Below are positions 12,016-23,839 of a stretch of DNA of 64,000 nt, in pieces. The DNA is taken from assembly GCA_001695595.3 (NCBI GenBank), contig MBPM02000054.1, positions 124,001 to 188,000 on the forward strand, given 5' to 3'. The notes under the pieces are model-generated. The model saw nothing but the letters and a program-made list of their open reading frames with translations. It was not told the origin of the DNA and made no database searches. Made by a program: the position numbers and the translations under genes. The number at the start of each line of letters is the position of its first letter. Position 1 is the first letter of the stretch. The DNA comes from Plasmopara viticola. Taxonomy: Eukaryota; Oomycota; Peronosporomycetes; Peronosporales; Peronosporaceae.

Positions 12016-13058
12016 TGGGCAAAGTCGGTATATCAATTGCTACGTGAGCAATCTGACGCGAGGAAGAGGATCACATTAGTGTGGACGAAAACCTCTATTT
12101 AACGACAAATGTACTATTTATTATAGAAACGTAAATATACCATAAGTAATTCTTTATTTTCAACAATAAACTTCATCTCAATGGCTTTAACTCCATGAAG
12201 CTGCACTATGCAGGACTTTGTATGGATTTTATATACCATATGCAATGGGCCGGAACTTGATGCACTTTGCTTGCTTAAAAAATGTTTATGTCCCTGTATA
12301 TTTGATACCTGGACAAACATTTCATCAGCACTTCTCAGGCTCGGTACAACACCTTCCACGAGTGGGTTTGCGACAACTTTGATTGGTGCAAAGAAGTCCG
12401 TCGGTATTAGCGCCAGTTTTCTCTATTTCATCCGCATTTGCTTTGCTCGGTTGTGCGATTCAGGGCTTTGCTTACACTTACCTCAAGCATTGTTCATCAC
12501 CTGCTATTTCGCGTTATGGTAATAATTACAATTAAAGCAATAAAACACGTCTACCTTTATTCGGACCATTTTCTATCGCGCGCAGAGGTTTTCTCGGAAG
12601 CAGCTGTTGAGTACGTCAATGCGGTGAAATAACGGCTGGTTAAATCCATATATACATGCCAATATTGTCATAATAATGTACTCGCATTCAAAAGAAAAAA
12701 ACATAGGTACTTCTTACGGCTCCGGATTTAGCGCGTAATCAAGTTTACAGTTTGCAAAGCTGATACCCCATCTTCACCAACCGTATGTAAAGCCAATACC
12801 CCATCTCTATCAATATGATTGTACAGTTTTCCCTTCTGTTTGCCTCTAAGATGTAATTTACGGTAGCTCGGCTAAAGGTATCATGATCCTCTCTCGACGT
12901 TTGAAGCAGCGATAGACGTTCAATCGCTAAAGCGGTCACTTGTGGCAAGTAACTTCCAGTTTCTGACCATGTACAAGACCCAACCTTTCGCACGCCATCA
13001 AGCTTTATACAAAACTGGAGTGCAAGTCGAGCGATAGAATACACCTGTCCTGGGGACA
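12016..13058. other. Intergenic between Codanin-like gene and WY effector
   Basis: No gene is firmly supported. A minus-strand frame at 12114-12359 (81 residues) starts with ATG and would converge on the Codanin-like gene, but has no known domain. Around 12758-12808 a short block (AAAGCYRATACCCCATCT) is duplicated with a period of about 35 bases. The final part is the 5' flank of the effector at 13143. Confidence 0.4.
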
Positions 13059-13073
13059 TCATTTGCAAATCTC
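13059..13073 (+). promoter_or_regulatory. Oomycete Inr/FPR-like core promoter
   Basis: TCATTTGCAAATCT lies about 70 bases before the start codon at 13143. It matches the oomycete initiator (YCAYTYY) followed directly by the flanking promoter region, known from Phytophthora core promoters. The transcription start is inferred from the match alone. Confidence 0.5.
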
Positions 13074-13142
13074 TACCTCGTCTTTTCAGATCGCATCGTC
13101 TTCCACTTCGATTTTTTCTCGCTACCACCAGGAGTAGTAACT

Positions 13143-13892
13143 ATGTACCTGCCTTTATATGTAAGGGTGCTTACTGTTGTCGCTTTGATCGCAAGTGTGG
13201 ACGCCTCTTCCGTGAATAGAACAGAGTTGATTGTCAAAAAGTCCAATGCCGCGCTCGGTCTTGCTCCCACGCCAGTTACCCGTGATGAAGGCTTTAAAAG
13301 ACCACTAGGAGACGAACAGGCGGTTAACGATGACACCAACGGTGAAGACAGATTCATAGGCAATATCTTTCGCAAAAATCCTGGTAAGGTGATCGATAAA
13401 CCGCTTGGCCCTGTGAAGCCTCATGAAGTGGCTCTAGAGGCCCAAATAAATCACTGGTTGGGCGCCAACTTGCCACTTGATGAAGTTTTTAACAGGCTGG
13501 CATATGGCAAGACGAGACAAGAAGAGTTTCTCGCTAAGACTGTACTGCCGTTTTACATCGCGTACAGTCAAGCGACAGCTTTGAAAAGAGGTTCGCAGGA
13601 CATTTACGGTGTCGAGGTTCTGTTAAAAAAATTTTGGCGAGATGACCTGGTCAGACTTCTCAACCTTGGTCTAAACAATCGAGACGAAATCGGTCGTGAT
13701 ACCGCTAGAAAAATCAGTATTGGTCTAGTGGACTGGTACTACAGAAAAAACTATGAAGCTGAGTACGTGGCCAATATGCTCCAGGGAGACCAGCCGATCT
13801 TGCATCGTGTGCATGCGGAGGTGATAGAGTCGCGGTACAACCCTAAAAAAGCCGCAGGCACAACACGAGCTAGCGATGTCAATGTAAATTAA
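13143..13892 (+). CDS. RxLR-like WY-domain secreted effector
   Basis: This gene encodes 249 residues. Residues 1-21 form a signal peptide (short polar start, hydrophobic core, cleavage near VDA-S). A degenerate RxLR motif, RPLG, sits at 53-56 and an acidic EDR variant of the EER motif at 68-70, the usual spacing after a signal peptide. The remainder is helical: an INHWLG...LDEVFNRL block around 102-119 with the W of a W-motif at 105, and LVDWYYRKNYEAEYV around 195-209 as a likely Y-motif partner. This is the arrangement of WY-fold effectors that oomycetes secrete into or towards host cells. The host target is unknown. No intron is needed. It is not close in sequence to the four other secreted genes in the window. 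Confidence 0.75.
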   Translation: MYLPLYVRVLTVVALIASVDASSVNRTELIVKKSNAALGLAPTPVTRDEGFKRPLGDEQAVNDDTNGEDRFIGNIFRKNPGKVIDKPLGPVKPHEVALEAQINHWLGANLPLDEVFNRLAYGKTRQEEFLAKTVLPFYIAYSQATALKRGSQDIYGVEVLLKKFWRDDLVRLLNLGLNNRDEIGRDTARKISIGLVDWYYRKNYEAEYVANMLQGDQPILHRVHAEVIESRYNPKKAAGTTRASDVNVN

Positions 13893-14798
13893 TAGACAAA
13901 CGTAAGCCACATTTCTTTAGCGCTAAGCTTAACAATTCAAGTTCTTCACGTCCTATAATTTCTAAGCTTCTTCGTCGAGTTCTTTACATCCTCAACACCT
14001 CGTAGCCGCTTCCACGCTTTCTTCAGATCAAGGTCACCGTTCCTTTTTAGATCTTCGTTCAGTTGAAGGGGAACAACCCACGAACAACCCACGAACGCTC
14101 CGACATGACTTTTTATCTCCTTTTTTTCGGCACACCGCGCAGCGCATGTACCGCCTTCCTCTGCTTGCGTAGCTCTCTCCATTCTCATGCCGTCAAAAGT
14201 TGTAGCCAGCAAGGATCACAAAGTTTTCGCTGTCTTGTCTCCATGCCAACGATCACTCATCAATCTGAATGGCACTTGCTCATACGAAACACAAAAATAA
14301 ATCCTCGTCTGCCACGAACCCGCACAGTAACTTCTTTCAATTTCGCTGTGGGTGACGCAAAGCCGTAGTTGGGCCTGCTAGATCTACGCAGGTTCATCTT
14401 TCCAAGCTAAAAACTGATGTGCATTCGTGTAGCGAACCTGTTCTCCCTTTCGACGTTGCATTCTGCGATACAGACTTATTTCACAACATCGCGATAAAGA
14501 CGACACTTACGAAGCCGATGAAATTTTGACCTTACAAGTATTTATTGTTGTGACTGTGGTAACGGTCAAAGCGAGTGCAAGGTTCTGCGAGCGCACCTTC
14601 AGCAGCAGCTGCCTTATTGTCACATCACTTAACAACTTTCTATGTTTTGATGTGTCCTTTAATTGTATAAACTTGGAACATGCAATCGCCTTAACTTTAA
14701 TTCCTCCATGGAATGTCTGTGTTTGAAGCTTGAAACTGGTCAATAGATTCTCCTTTTTTTTGATTAAATGACCAACTATATATTTTTGTATAAGGTAA
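13893..14798. other. Intergenic, nothing recognised
   Basis: Short frames lie on both strands (for example 13946-14212 minus and 14507-14743 minus) without signal peptide or known domain. An 11-base motif, GAACAACCCAC, is tandemly repeated near 14069-14091. Confidence 0.35.
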
Positions 14799-15119
14799 AG
14801 GTTGAGGTGACGCCCTCCTTCTAAGCGCGGGGGCTAAATGCTCGCGCGCTTCGGGCAGGTGCTCTCGGGCATCTGCAGGTCTCTAACGAGTCTCACCCTC
14901 GACGCGACGGTCTCCAGCACCAGGGCGCCACCTAGGCTCTTATCAAGTCAGAGCTAAACAAAATAATGGAAGACCCTCACGACCTCGGTGCTGGCTGCAC
15001 TGCCCGCCGAACGAGACCCGACGTATGCGGACACCACTCTATGCCGTGGACTAGCCAGACTGAGCCAAGCACGTGCATAACTTGGCAACGCGATAACGTA
15101 ATACATTACATTACATTAT
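14799..15119 (+). repeat. SINE-like repeat, copy 1
   Basis: About 320 bases, clearly more GC-rich than the flanks, starting AGGTTGAGGTGACGCC and ending in a short ATTAC repeat tail. It is nearly identical to the plus-strand copy at 47871-48188 and the minus-strand copy at 33063-33386. Shared 5' ends and the simple-repeat tail suggest a non-autonomous retroposon. A loose flanking duplication (TATATA-TTTTGT, near 14777 and 15116) is a possible target-site duplication. Confidence 0.7.
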
Positions 15120-15599
15120 ATAGTTTTGTTTGATTAAATTTCTATAGGTATCAATGAATACCTCCTTTGTGAATTTTCGAAAGTGTCGAGGGTTGACGAG
15201 TATGTGTTGCATGCGCTCACCACAAGAAATTCGACGAAGGAGAAGGAGAGTGAATAAGAACCATCAGACGTAGAAGACATCCCTGTTTAGCTAAAGGAAA
15301 TAGATAGGCTCGATGCACCCAATACCGTTAATACTTAAGCCTGTGACGCACTTACAGTTTACTTTCTACTCGCACCTTGAGTGGGGTGGGATTGCAAGTG
15401 GAGCGGTACCTCAAGTACGATTACCCTAGACGTAAGAATACATTGTCAAGTACCCGAACACTGTCGTCCGGCGGCCTATACTCCGCAACACCACGCTTCC
15501 GTGAGCACTGGTTTTGTGATGGTCACCAGGGACCTCGAGATGAGTTCTGCTCGTGAAACCGTTGCCTTCAAGTCTTGAAGTTAAGTACTCTGTCTTGCT
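15120..15599. other. Intergenic, distal end of gypsy relic
   Basis: This stretch lies just beyond the chromodomain end of the minus-strand gypsy relic, where a 3' untranslated region and LTR would be expected. I could not see LTR ends or a polypurine tract. Confidence 0.35.
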
Positions 15600-18060
15600 G
15601 AAAGTGCTGATCACTATGATCAATAGCGTGTAAGATGACCAGAAATCTTGCAGAAGTGTAGTGTTAAACGCCCAAAATTTGTAATAGTGAGGGCTCCTTC
15701 TCCACTTCACCAGAATTTGCGTTTGACCCTGATGACAGCTTTGAACGAGACTGCACTCCGCGTGAAAGTGGTTCTCGCCCTAGTTATCGAAAAGGGGTGG
15801 AGGACCCAGCATCATGCGGCGCACTCGTTATGATGTCGCTCGCGGCTGACGTTTGGCGAAAAGCCCAGTAAATGGCGAGCCGTAACACCGACGACCGCGA
15901 CTATCTTACCGAGTCATGCACAGAGTATCATAGCCCCCGAATTCTTAGTCTTATCCGATAAGTTCATGATATGAATGCAAGGCTCTACGAGCAAGTCGAT
16001 AGGCTTGCACTCCTCGGGTCAGAGATTGTGGCACTCCGTTCCTATTATTTATGGCTCAACTGTTGGCTCGGCCGCCGTTGCTGTGCCAGCATACGAAACG
16101 GAAACGCTCATGCATCTTTTTGGCCCGGATCATCATACGGCCTTGACAACGCAACTCGCTTGCTCTTTCTGATCATCGCCATGCAGATGTTCAATGTCGA
16201 CATAGAGTGCCAAGCCCCTTTTTTGATTTTTTAGTATGGTAGAGGTCTCTGCCTGAGACATTTGACTCCGGGAGTCCATGTTACGGCCAAGCCGCTGTCT
16301 CAAAGCCGTCGATTGTATCAACAGCGGTCTCTTGAAGAGCTTGTTTGCTCAATTGGGTAACAAAGATCACGGTATCAGTGTTGCCTGTCAAGTCCAAGTC
16401 GCCACACAAAAACAATACTTATTGACTACCAGAAGCGCAATGGCTCCCTGAGGCGGAAGCATTTGTGGAAAGGTTCGCCCATTAGCACAATTTACGCGCA
16501 AATGCGTACGTGCCGATTGACTTACACAAGTTTGGCCACAAATAGTAAGTGTTTACCTAGCCTCGACCAAGATGATCGTCAAGCGATGTATCGTGCGCCT
16601 CATAGAGGATACATTTCTAAAATCCGTACCATGAAAAAGCGTAGGTCACCTTAATATGTGCTGGAATACCACTCCCCACATCCCATCAAACGCATATGTA
16701 TTGAAGTCTTATCCACGCATTCCTTACTAGAACCTTGAGTATAGCTACGCACAATTCATCTCGTATGTATGCATCACGGATGAGTTTCGATGCAAACGAG
16801 GTCATAGCTGTAGCATGAGCTGCTTATAGTTTTTGTGACGCTATTTCAAATTATCCAGAGCAAACTGCTTTTATGGCTTGAGCCTCACCTTAACGTTATA
16901 TTTCGCAAAGCCATCTAGTCTTACTTTGCGATAGGTAAGGCGACTGTGTCGCAGTGCACAGTTAGATCATATTTCATCGCAAGACGCTCGTTGTCATAGT
17001 TCTTCCAGACTGTCTTGGGCTTCCAAGACTCAAGCAAGTATATCCGACTTCGCCCCTCGGATTCTGCTTTCAATACTACAATGTCGATATCAAAATCAAA
17101 CGCGTCACATACGACACTGAACGGCCGTTCTGGATCTGATAAGACCAGGAGCGACGCCTGTAATAGAAGTTCCATGATTTCGTCAAGCAACTCTCGACGC
17201 TGAGCTTACCAACTCCATTATATGTTTTAAGGTGGTTTGACAGTGACCAAGCCCGTTGTGCGCAATTGGTAATATACTCGTGTAAGTTATTAATCAGATC
17301 GAGCTACTCGCTTTAGTCTTTGTGGTCTAATGAAACCAACAAAGTCGCAATGACCCTGATCTTAGTAGTGTCTGTTCAATGATAATGCTCTTTAGACGAG
17401 AACCGTTCATAGGGTGGTCTTCCGCGCCGGAGATTTACGTATCTGCAATAGGGTAAAGATAATTTGTGCGCATGCTGCTCGCAAATGCACATTGAGGTCA
17501 TTGGTTTCCGTATAACCGTGCTCTACAAGGTCATGGACGAAAATATGGGGCTGAATAGTTGAGTCACCAGATCGCAGGAGCTCTTAAAACAAGGCCATAG
17601 ACTGCACTTGTGGTTACCGCGGCCAACGATATGTCACTCTCTTGCATGAGAATTTGATAATATTCGTTGACCAACTCGAGTGTGCTGTACCCTATAGATC
17701 CCGCCCACTGATCTACAACATATTTTAGTAATCGTCATCTGTGTCAGGATGGTGATCGCATTCAGCTTATTGTAAGCGTGTACGATGTACCACTTGCCAT
17801 TTGGTGCGGAAAGGGGGGGCTTACACTCCTAATCATCTTCTTTTCGTACTTTACGCATAAGAAATGAGAATATCGTCACACTATTTCTTTTGTAAAGGAT
17901 GCTGCCGAGCCACGCAGCTTGTTGGCATATGTCTCTATCAGATGTTGACGTCGATGGCGGGTCTAGTGAGACCATACATCGAGTTCCTTTATCAAAGAAG
18001 CACCGTATCCTTTACGATTGGTGATTTAACTCTAAGTGTCATTTAAAGAAGCCTTGTATC
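15600..18060 (-). pseudogene. Ty3/gypsy chromovirus-type pol relic
   Basis: Read on the minus strand from right to left, this holds a complete order of gypsy pol domains, all broken. Near 17755-17830 is the RT entry (NGKWYIVHAYNKLNAITI). Near 17620-17690 comes NEYYQILMQESDISLAAV, and near 17430-17480 MRTNYLYPIA. At 16921-17190 is the RNase H start (FSVVCDAFDFDID, then NYDNERLAMKYDL). Between 16050 and 16680 lies integrase, with LYEAHDTSLDDHLGRG, GNTDTVIFV at about 16360-16386 and a degenerate HGLPESNVSGRD. At about 15640-15715 is a chromodomain remnant, ILVKWRRSPHYYKFW. Chromodomains at the integrase C-terminus guide insertion in this lineage. Dozens of stops and frameshifts show it is old. 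Confidence 0.8.
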
Positions 18061-18740
18061 TTAAAATCTTGATAAATTATCCTTATTATCTTTCAAGGCC
18101 GATTGCATTAATTTTATAATCGACTGACCACCATGATATCGGATTCTTAAGTCGTTTGAGCAGTTTCATAGACATCCCATTTAGCTCATGCGGAACATTT
18201 ATTGACGGATAAGGCTTCAGACAGGTTTTGCCTTCAGCCACAAACGGTACTCTCGTTATAAGAGTATATCTCAGAGCGCTAGCATTATTTTCTGACGTGT
18301 CTATCTCCAACCCTTATCCAGATTGGGTTGCTCTGCATTACTCGATAAACGCCATACGTTGCCGCCTTCTCTTTGCCAAAGCCTCCTGTGTCGTCTTCAT
18401 GCTGATACGATTGTGCATTGACGCACCATCGACTACATTGACATTCAGCAAAGGATTTTGCTCATCAAGGCTCCATGTAGCAAAGTTTAGACCGCTCTAC
18501 ATTTAAAACCCCGACTGCCTGAATCTTTGGTCAAGTGTGCGGCCGCTATCCACGACGAGAGCTGCTCAAAACGACACATACCACTCCACTTCAATTGCCA
18601 TAGCGGTATTCCTTGGTCTATACTCAATAAATATGAAGCGGGCGCAGTTCAATACGGGTGGTATTTTCTTAAATACGTATGTCTTTACGTGTATTGTCAG
18701 GACCGCGTGTTTTATGCAGTGATTTATAGCCAGTCATGTC
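18061..18740. other. Intergenic, possible 5' part of gypsy relic
   Basis: This lies upstream (minus strand) of the RT relic, where gag and protease would sit. The minus frame at 18086-18310 is open but I cannot match it to gag or protease. Confidence 0.3.
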
Positions 18741-18790
18741 TCAAGGTATCGAATAAAGTACCCTTTTACGTACTTTATTCGATACCTTGA
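18741..18790. repeat. Perfect 21-bp inverted repeat, 8-nt loop
   Basis: The arms 18741-18761 and 18770-18790 are exact reverse complements around an 8-base spacer. As RNA this would be a strong hairpin. It is too long to be chance in a window this size. Confidence 0.95.
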
Positions 18791-21700
18791 TGTCTCACAT
18801 CCACCGCTTACGGCATAAAGTGAAACTTTCCTTTACGGGCACATCTAGTCACAAAATCTTCTTTATAAGCTGTAGCCTGCCTTGGCTTGAAGCCAGACAG
18901 ATCGCCCATGACTTTCAGCGGGTGATATGTCTTGGGAGAACCGCTCGCTGCTAAGTATTACTTCACGCTTGGTTAAAGAGCCTTACCCATTCTGCTTCAG
19001 CCATATAAGATACAGCAAATACTATGTCTTACGAGCACCGCTCAGTCAAGTCTCTCCACGCGCAGTGGTAGGACCTTGCCCAATCTCCGAGCCACCCTGT
19101 CTTATTAGACCGCTCAGTGGGTACGTTACACCCCACGTGAATTGCAAAGATTCGCCTATGCTGCCATTGGCGTAATGTCGGCCGTACCATCACTGGCATG
19201 TAGCGAAAGCTATTTCCAATATGCATCACTCAAGTGGTTTACAGGCCAATCCACGTTCAGAAAACTTACCTTCGATCCGTTCAGCATTAACGTGTTCGGA
19301 ACGTTGGCTGATTTGATCCAGTGTCAATTCTGCATTTTGGCGGATTTTTTTTGTTATAGCTTTATTAATAGCAACGTGGTATCAATGCTCAATCAGCGAA
19401 AGCTTTGCGACTTTTGCCACGCCAAACCCAGGCTGTGGGTGTAAATCGCTATCGAAGTCGAGAGATTTTACATCTAGATCCACCGGGATTGATTTTGCGT
19501 CTATTCCCGAGTAAACACCGACAATTTCACGTTGTTGTGTTTCCAAAACGCCAGCATATTGCTGACTTCTTTGAGAATGAAGCATCGAACCCGATTGACC
19601 GACGCTTCTTAGTCCATAAATAGCAACTGTGATTTACTAAAGCTTCTTGCAGTTGACTTATTCGCTAATTAGCCAGGCCTCCCGCAGAATTGATATTATA
19701 GATGGTTGATCTCTTTGGGGCTAAGACCTGTCGACCTTCCATTTCCCCCTAAGGCTCGTTTAATCGCGACGTATGAGAAAAATGAGTGGCCGTGAGATGT
19801 TGGCCCATAAACTTTAGCACGCTTGGCGCAGATAATATCTAAGACGGAAATGGCAGGTTTTACTACAGATGGAGCATCGACAAATTTCCATACAATACTT
19901 TGCAGCTTCAATGTCGGCCTCATTCTCATCAGCATAGCTGAGAGACATGATCGGGACCCTGGCTCTGCGAGCCTCCCTCACTCTTGCTAACCGAAATTAT
20001 TAAATTTTACTTTTAAAATGTACTCTTCAGAAAGAGGCTTTCTGGCCATACTAGCCAGCAGCGGTCATACATTCTCTATAAGTATCTTTTTGTCCTATTC
20101 ACCCTGGTGGGTTGGCTTGCTTTGAATGTCACTGATACACGTAGTGCGGACTGCAGAAAGGATGATTAAGTCAGGCTGTAAAGAAACACGATCCCAGCGT
20201 GTGTCATACCATATTGTTTGAAAAAGCCTCGTGATGCTTCGAGCCTCGATCTGGAAGCAGTTATAAGTATTCGGAAGATTTCAGTAATAAGCATATGGTC
20301 TAATGGCCACTACTTAATAACAACAATCATGGTGGATAGCTGTCGCACGACATTAAGTCCAGAAGCTTTTACCGATTAGTCTGAACAAAGTTTGTCTACA
20401 TTTTAAAAATCTATGAGCTTCATCAAGTCTAGGTGCTAAGGCTTATACAAACTTTAAGAGTCCGATAGATTGCGATCTGCGACCCGTATCATTACAAGTG
20501 TAAAGTAAAGATCGTAGATCTGATTTCACGCTGTTAAACAGCATCTTCGCTGCACCTGATAGCATTTTCACTTGAATCGTTTTGACTTAATTTCAGTCTG
20601 AGTGATCAGTTAAAGCGGTATGCCAATTGCCTAAGACCATACAAGACGGACTGATTCAGGTGAAAGCTTTTCTGGTCCCAATGGCTTGCAGATTTTGTTT
20701 GCATAAGCAGTGCGTGTCTGGAGGTGTTCTTCAGGTACGAGAATACTTCATCGAGGCTTTTTTAGCAGAAGATAACGGAGCTGTCTGCATCGAGTACGCT
20801 TACGCCCCACAACTTTAGCCGAAGCTGCTCAAGGTGAGCGTAGATATTTTTAAAGAGAACGAAGAATAGAATCGTTTGCTCTGGGCCTACAGAAGTCGGA
20901 ATGGTCACAATGTCCGCCTTGGTGCGTACGGAGCAACTGGAAATGGCTCTAACAAGCTCGCAGCTTTGTGTAAGAGCATGCAAATATGCACTTTCGCTAA
21001 GGCGTCATATTTTTCTGGATTGAGTGACATCGTAAGCTTTTAGTGTGCTTTTAGTCTTTAAGCCACGAGCCAAGCTTACACTCTACGAATACCATGTGGT
21101 ATGTCGGCGTAGGCAAGCTGTGCTGTCTAATGACGACTTAAGTGCCTACTAAGCACGCATGTGCCATGTGTGTTGGTTACTTTCAGTTTAAAGTGAGCAA
21201 GAACCAAGTCTTATGGTAGGCTACTGTCTATTAGCCTTATTTTATAGGGTGGGATGAGCGCTCTCTTTAACAAAGTCCAAGCTATGCACAAGAGAAGACA
21301 AGTTTGTTTGTCCAGAGAGACCCTTGGATGACACTCCGTATACGTGGTGTTGACCTGTGCCCCACAAACGTAAGCCCGTACATCGTACACTGATGTGCTT
21401 GCTGTGGGGATCACGCACACTGTGCCCGTTCTTATATTGAGTTTTGTGCTCCACTGAACTAAAGATCACATTCAATAGTCTCGCTAAGACCAAGGATTAA
21501 AATGCGCAGTCAAAGCAAAGTCAGTCTCATCGAATTTTCAACTGACAGACGAGCTCTAAGCTGCCTGAAGGGCTTGCTGTGACCACCCGAGAGGCTATGT
21601 CAAAATCTATGGGTATCTACCTATGTGTAAAAGAACTGTAGTAGATAGTTGTATGAAATGTTCGTGGGTTCAGGTCTCTGACCTCGTTCTGTACTGCGAG

Positions 21701-22084
21701 TTGCGGATCACAATCTGCTAGGCTTCACAACATTCAAAGATATAAGATTTACATGAGTATATCCGAATGTAAAAAGGACTTCATTTTATGCCGATACCCT
21801 TCCAACTTAAGATCTAAAACATTACTCAGCACAGTGTTTTAACTTATGCGCATGAAGGAGCAGTCACTAGGCCATGTGCATTCTATCTGCTAGCTTTTTA
21901 GAACAAAGGAATTCCTTTTTGATCGTTGCTTGACTTGTTTCACACCAACAAGTTTGACATGAATTAAGCTTGTGTAGCTCGTAAACACTCTTCTCCCAAT
22001 GACACCTCGGACTTTCGACCCCAACTTTCCCACATAATTTCTAGACAATCCGACGTCACCGTTGGAGCTTGTGAGCCCGCACTA
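18791..22084. other. Intergenic, nothing firmly recognised
   Basis: Many short frames lie on both strands with no signal peptide or confident domain. Weak resemblance to copia RNase H text near 19140-19260 is too poor to call. Probably old transposon debris. Confidence 0.3.
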
Positions 22085-22148
22085 TCAAAACATTTAGAGT
22101 CTGTACAATCCATTCAGCTTTGATGCGTACAGACTTTAAATGTTTTGA
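22085..22148. repeat. 22-bp inverted repeat, 20-nt loop
   Basis: The arms 22085-22106 and 22127-22148 pair at 21 of 22 positions around a 20-base spacer. No gene overlaps it. Confidence 0.92.
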
Positions 22149-23839
22149 CTTTCTTGTCATCTGCGTGCTCAAAAATGTTCCATAGACCAAAGAAGAGTAG
22201 CATTTATAGGACATCTCCGATTATATACCACCGTATTTCTTGATCAATGTTTGCGTTTACGTATAAGGGCTCCTGAGCTACCGAGGCAGACAAAGCGAAA
22301 GAGCTACCGACCAAAGCCTAGGTCCGAAGTCGCGTATTCAAGAGTCGCGTACGGACTCACATTTGGGATAGTGCAACTGAGAGGGACTTGTTGCTAGCTC
22401 TAACTCGGCAACATGCGGCGAAGAGCGATCGGCGACAAACAGTAAGAAATCCAAGTGCATCGAGCGCAGCGCTTACCGCAGACAGTGATGAGGTACTTAG
22501 CAATCACTTTTCTCACGCTAATGTGATACATACTACCTTTTGACTTTGAAGTCAGTTCCAGCACTTCGCACTTTACCTAAAAGCTGTGTGACAAAATGCA
22601 CACAGTCAAACAGGTATACTTGCCATCAAATTGTAATTCCTTTGGGAAATTTAGTCAATCATATATATGATAGGTTCATATTGATCCAGCGACAAGTGAC
22701 AATAAAGAGAGCTTAAAGGATGACGAGTGATTTAAAACGCACTGCAAAGCGCATGAGCGCAGCAAAAGTTTACCATGTGTGACGTAGCCATCGTCACCGG
22801 CAGGTTTGCCGGTGAAAGTCGTTACCTCGCAAATTTCGAATTACACATGCATCGGTACTATCCATTTGAAGAGACGATTGAATATCTTCAAACCAAGGAG
22901 CAAGGTCCCGATGTCTAAAAATCAGTAGAAGTGAAGAGACCGAAATGATTAAAACTAGTTTTGTATGTGTAAAAAGCCAGATGAAGCATAGGAGAATGAT
23001 TGGCTTCAGGATGATAGCATAAGATGGCAGAGAGCCACCAGCTAGATTATAGCAAGACAAGAACCCGTAAGAGCTCTCCATTTGATACCAATCTTCAGCT
23101 CGCTGTAAGCAGCTAACGCTCCTCCTCCTTCACCTCCTCCACCCCGCTTACCGCCCAAGCTGCGGTAAGTAACTGACCTCCGAAGATGCTTCCTCCGCAA
23201 AATTAATTCCATTTAAGCGTCTCAAAAATGCTCGCTAATAGGAGCTCAAGCTGTAATTATACAGACGTCGTCAAAAGAAGCCAAATTGCAAATGTAAGGT
23301 GTCAGTTCACCCAAAGCTGGCCTAGTCTAATGCGCAACCCAAAGAGGCAGCATAAAATTGTTAATCAACGCGAAACTTATCGACGCTGTTTGCGACTTCT
23401 TTAATGTATAATTTGTTTGTCATGAGCATTTGCTGGCTGAGGCGCGTTTATTGTCTCGGACAATGCCCCGACTCACCAAGGTGACTTGCAAATATTGAGT
23501 TTGAGGTCTTAATATTCAATGTGCAATCCTATTGAAAATAAATTTTGCCAAATTGAATATACTAATAACGTTATCAATCACTTTGATTTTATGAGTTGAT
23601 CAAGCGCTTAAATGGTCCATTCAAAAAGCGTTTTTGTTGCATGCCACGACAAGATGCTTGTGCTCCACGCGGTTGAACGACTGAATTGCGAACGCAGCTT
23701 CTTCAGTGAGCAGCGAAGCAATCGATGTACTCAATCGACCTCCGTCTTGCTAACAAGATTGATGGTCACTGTTCTTGGTTTTCAACCGCTTTCAGTTGCA
23801 GTGAGGTCATGAGCTACGGTATTTGTGTACCAGTTCGGT
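22149..23839. other. Intergenic, nothing recognised
   Basis: No open frame here shows a domain, signal peptide or transposon motif. Confidence 0.35.

Noticed and set aside
12745..13128. 127-residue minus-strand frame upstream of the WY effector
   Set aside because: It covers the likely promoter of the effector, contains a small DNA tandem repeat (MGYxLxxRLVKMGYxL) and shows no domain or homologue in the window.
19142..19260. Possible copia RNase H text
   Set aside because: Only a few scattered residues fit the conserved pattern and they need several frame changes; chance cannot be excluded.
1330..20000. Apparent similarity between about 1340-1380 and 19965-20000 (GAGCCTCCCTC block)
   Set aside because: The shared stretch is about 40 bases with many mismatches and does not extend convincingly.
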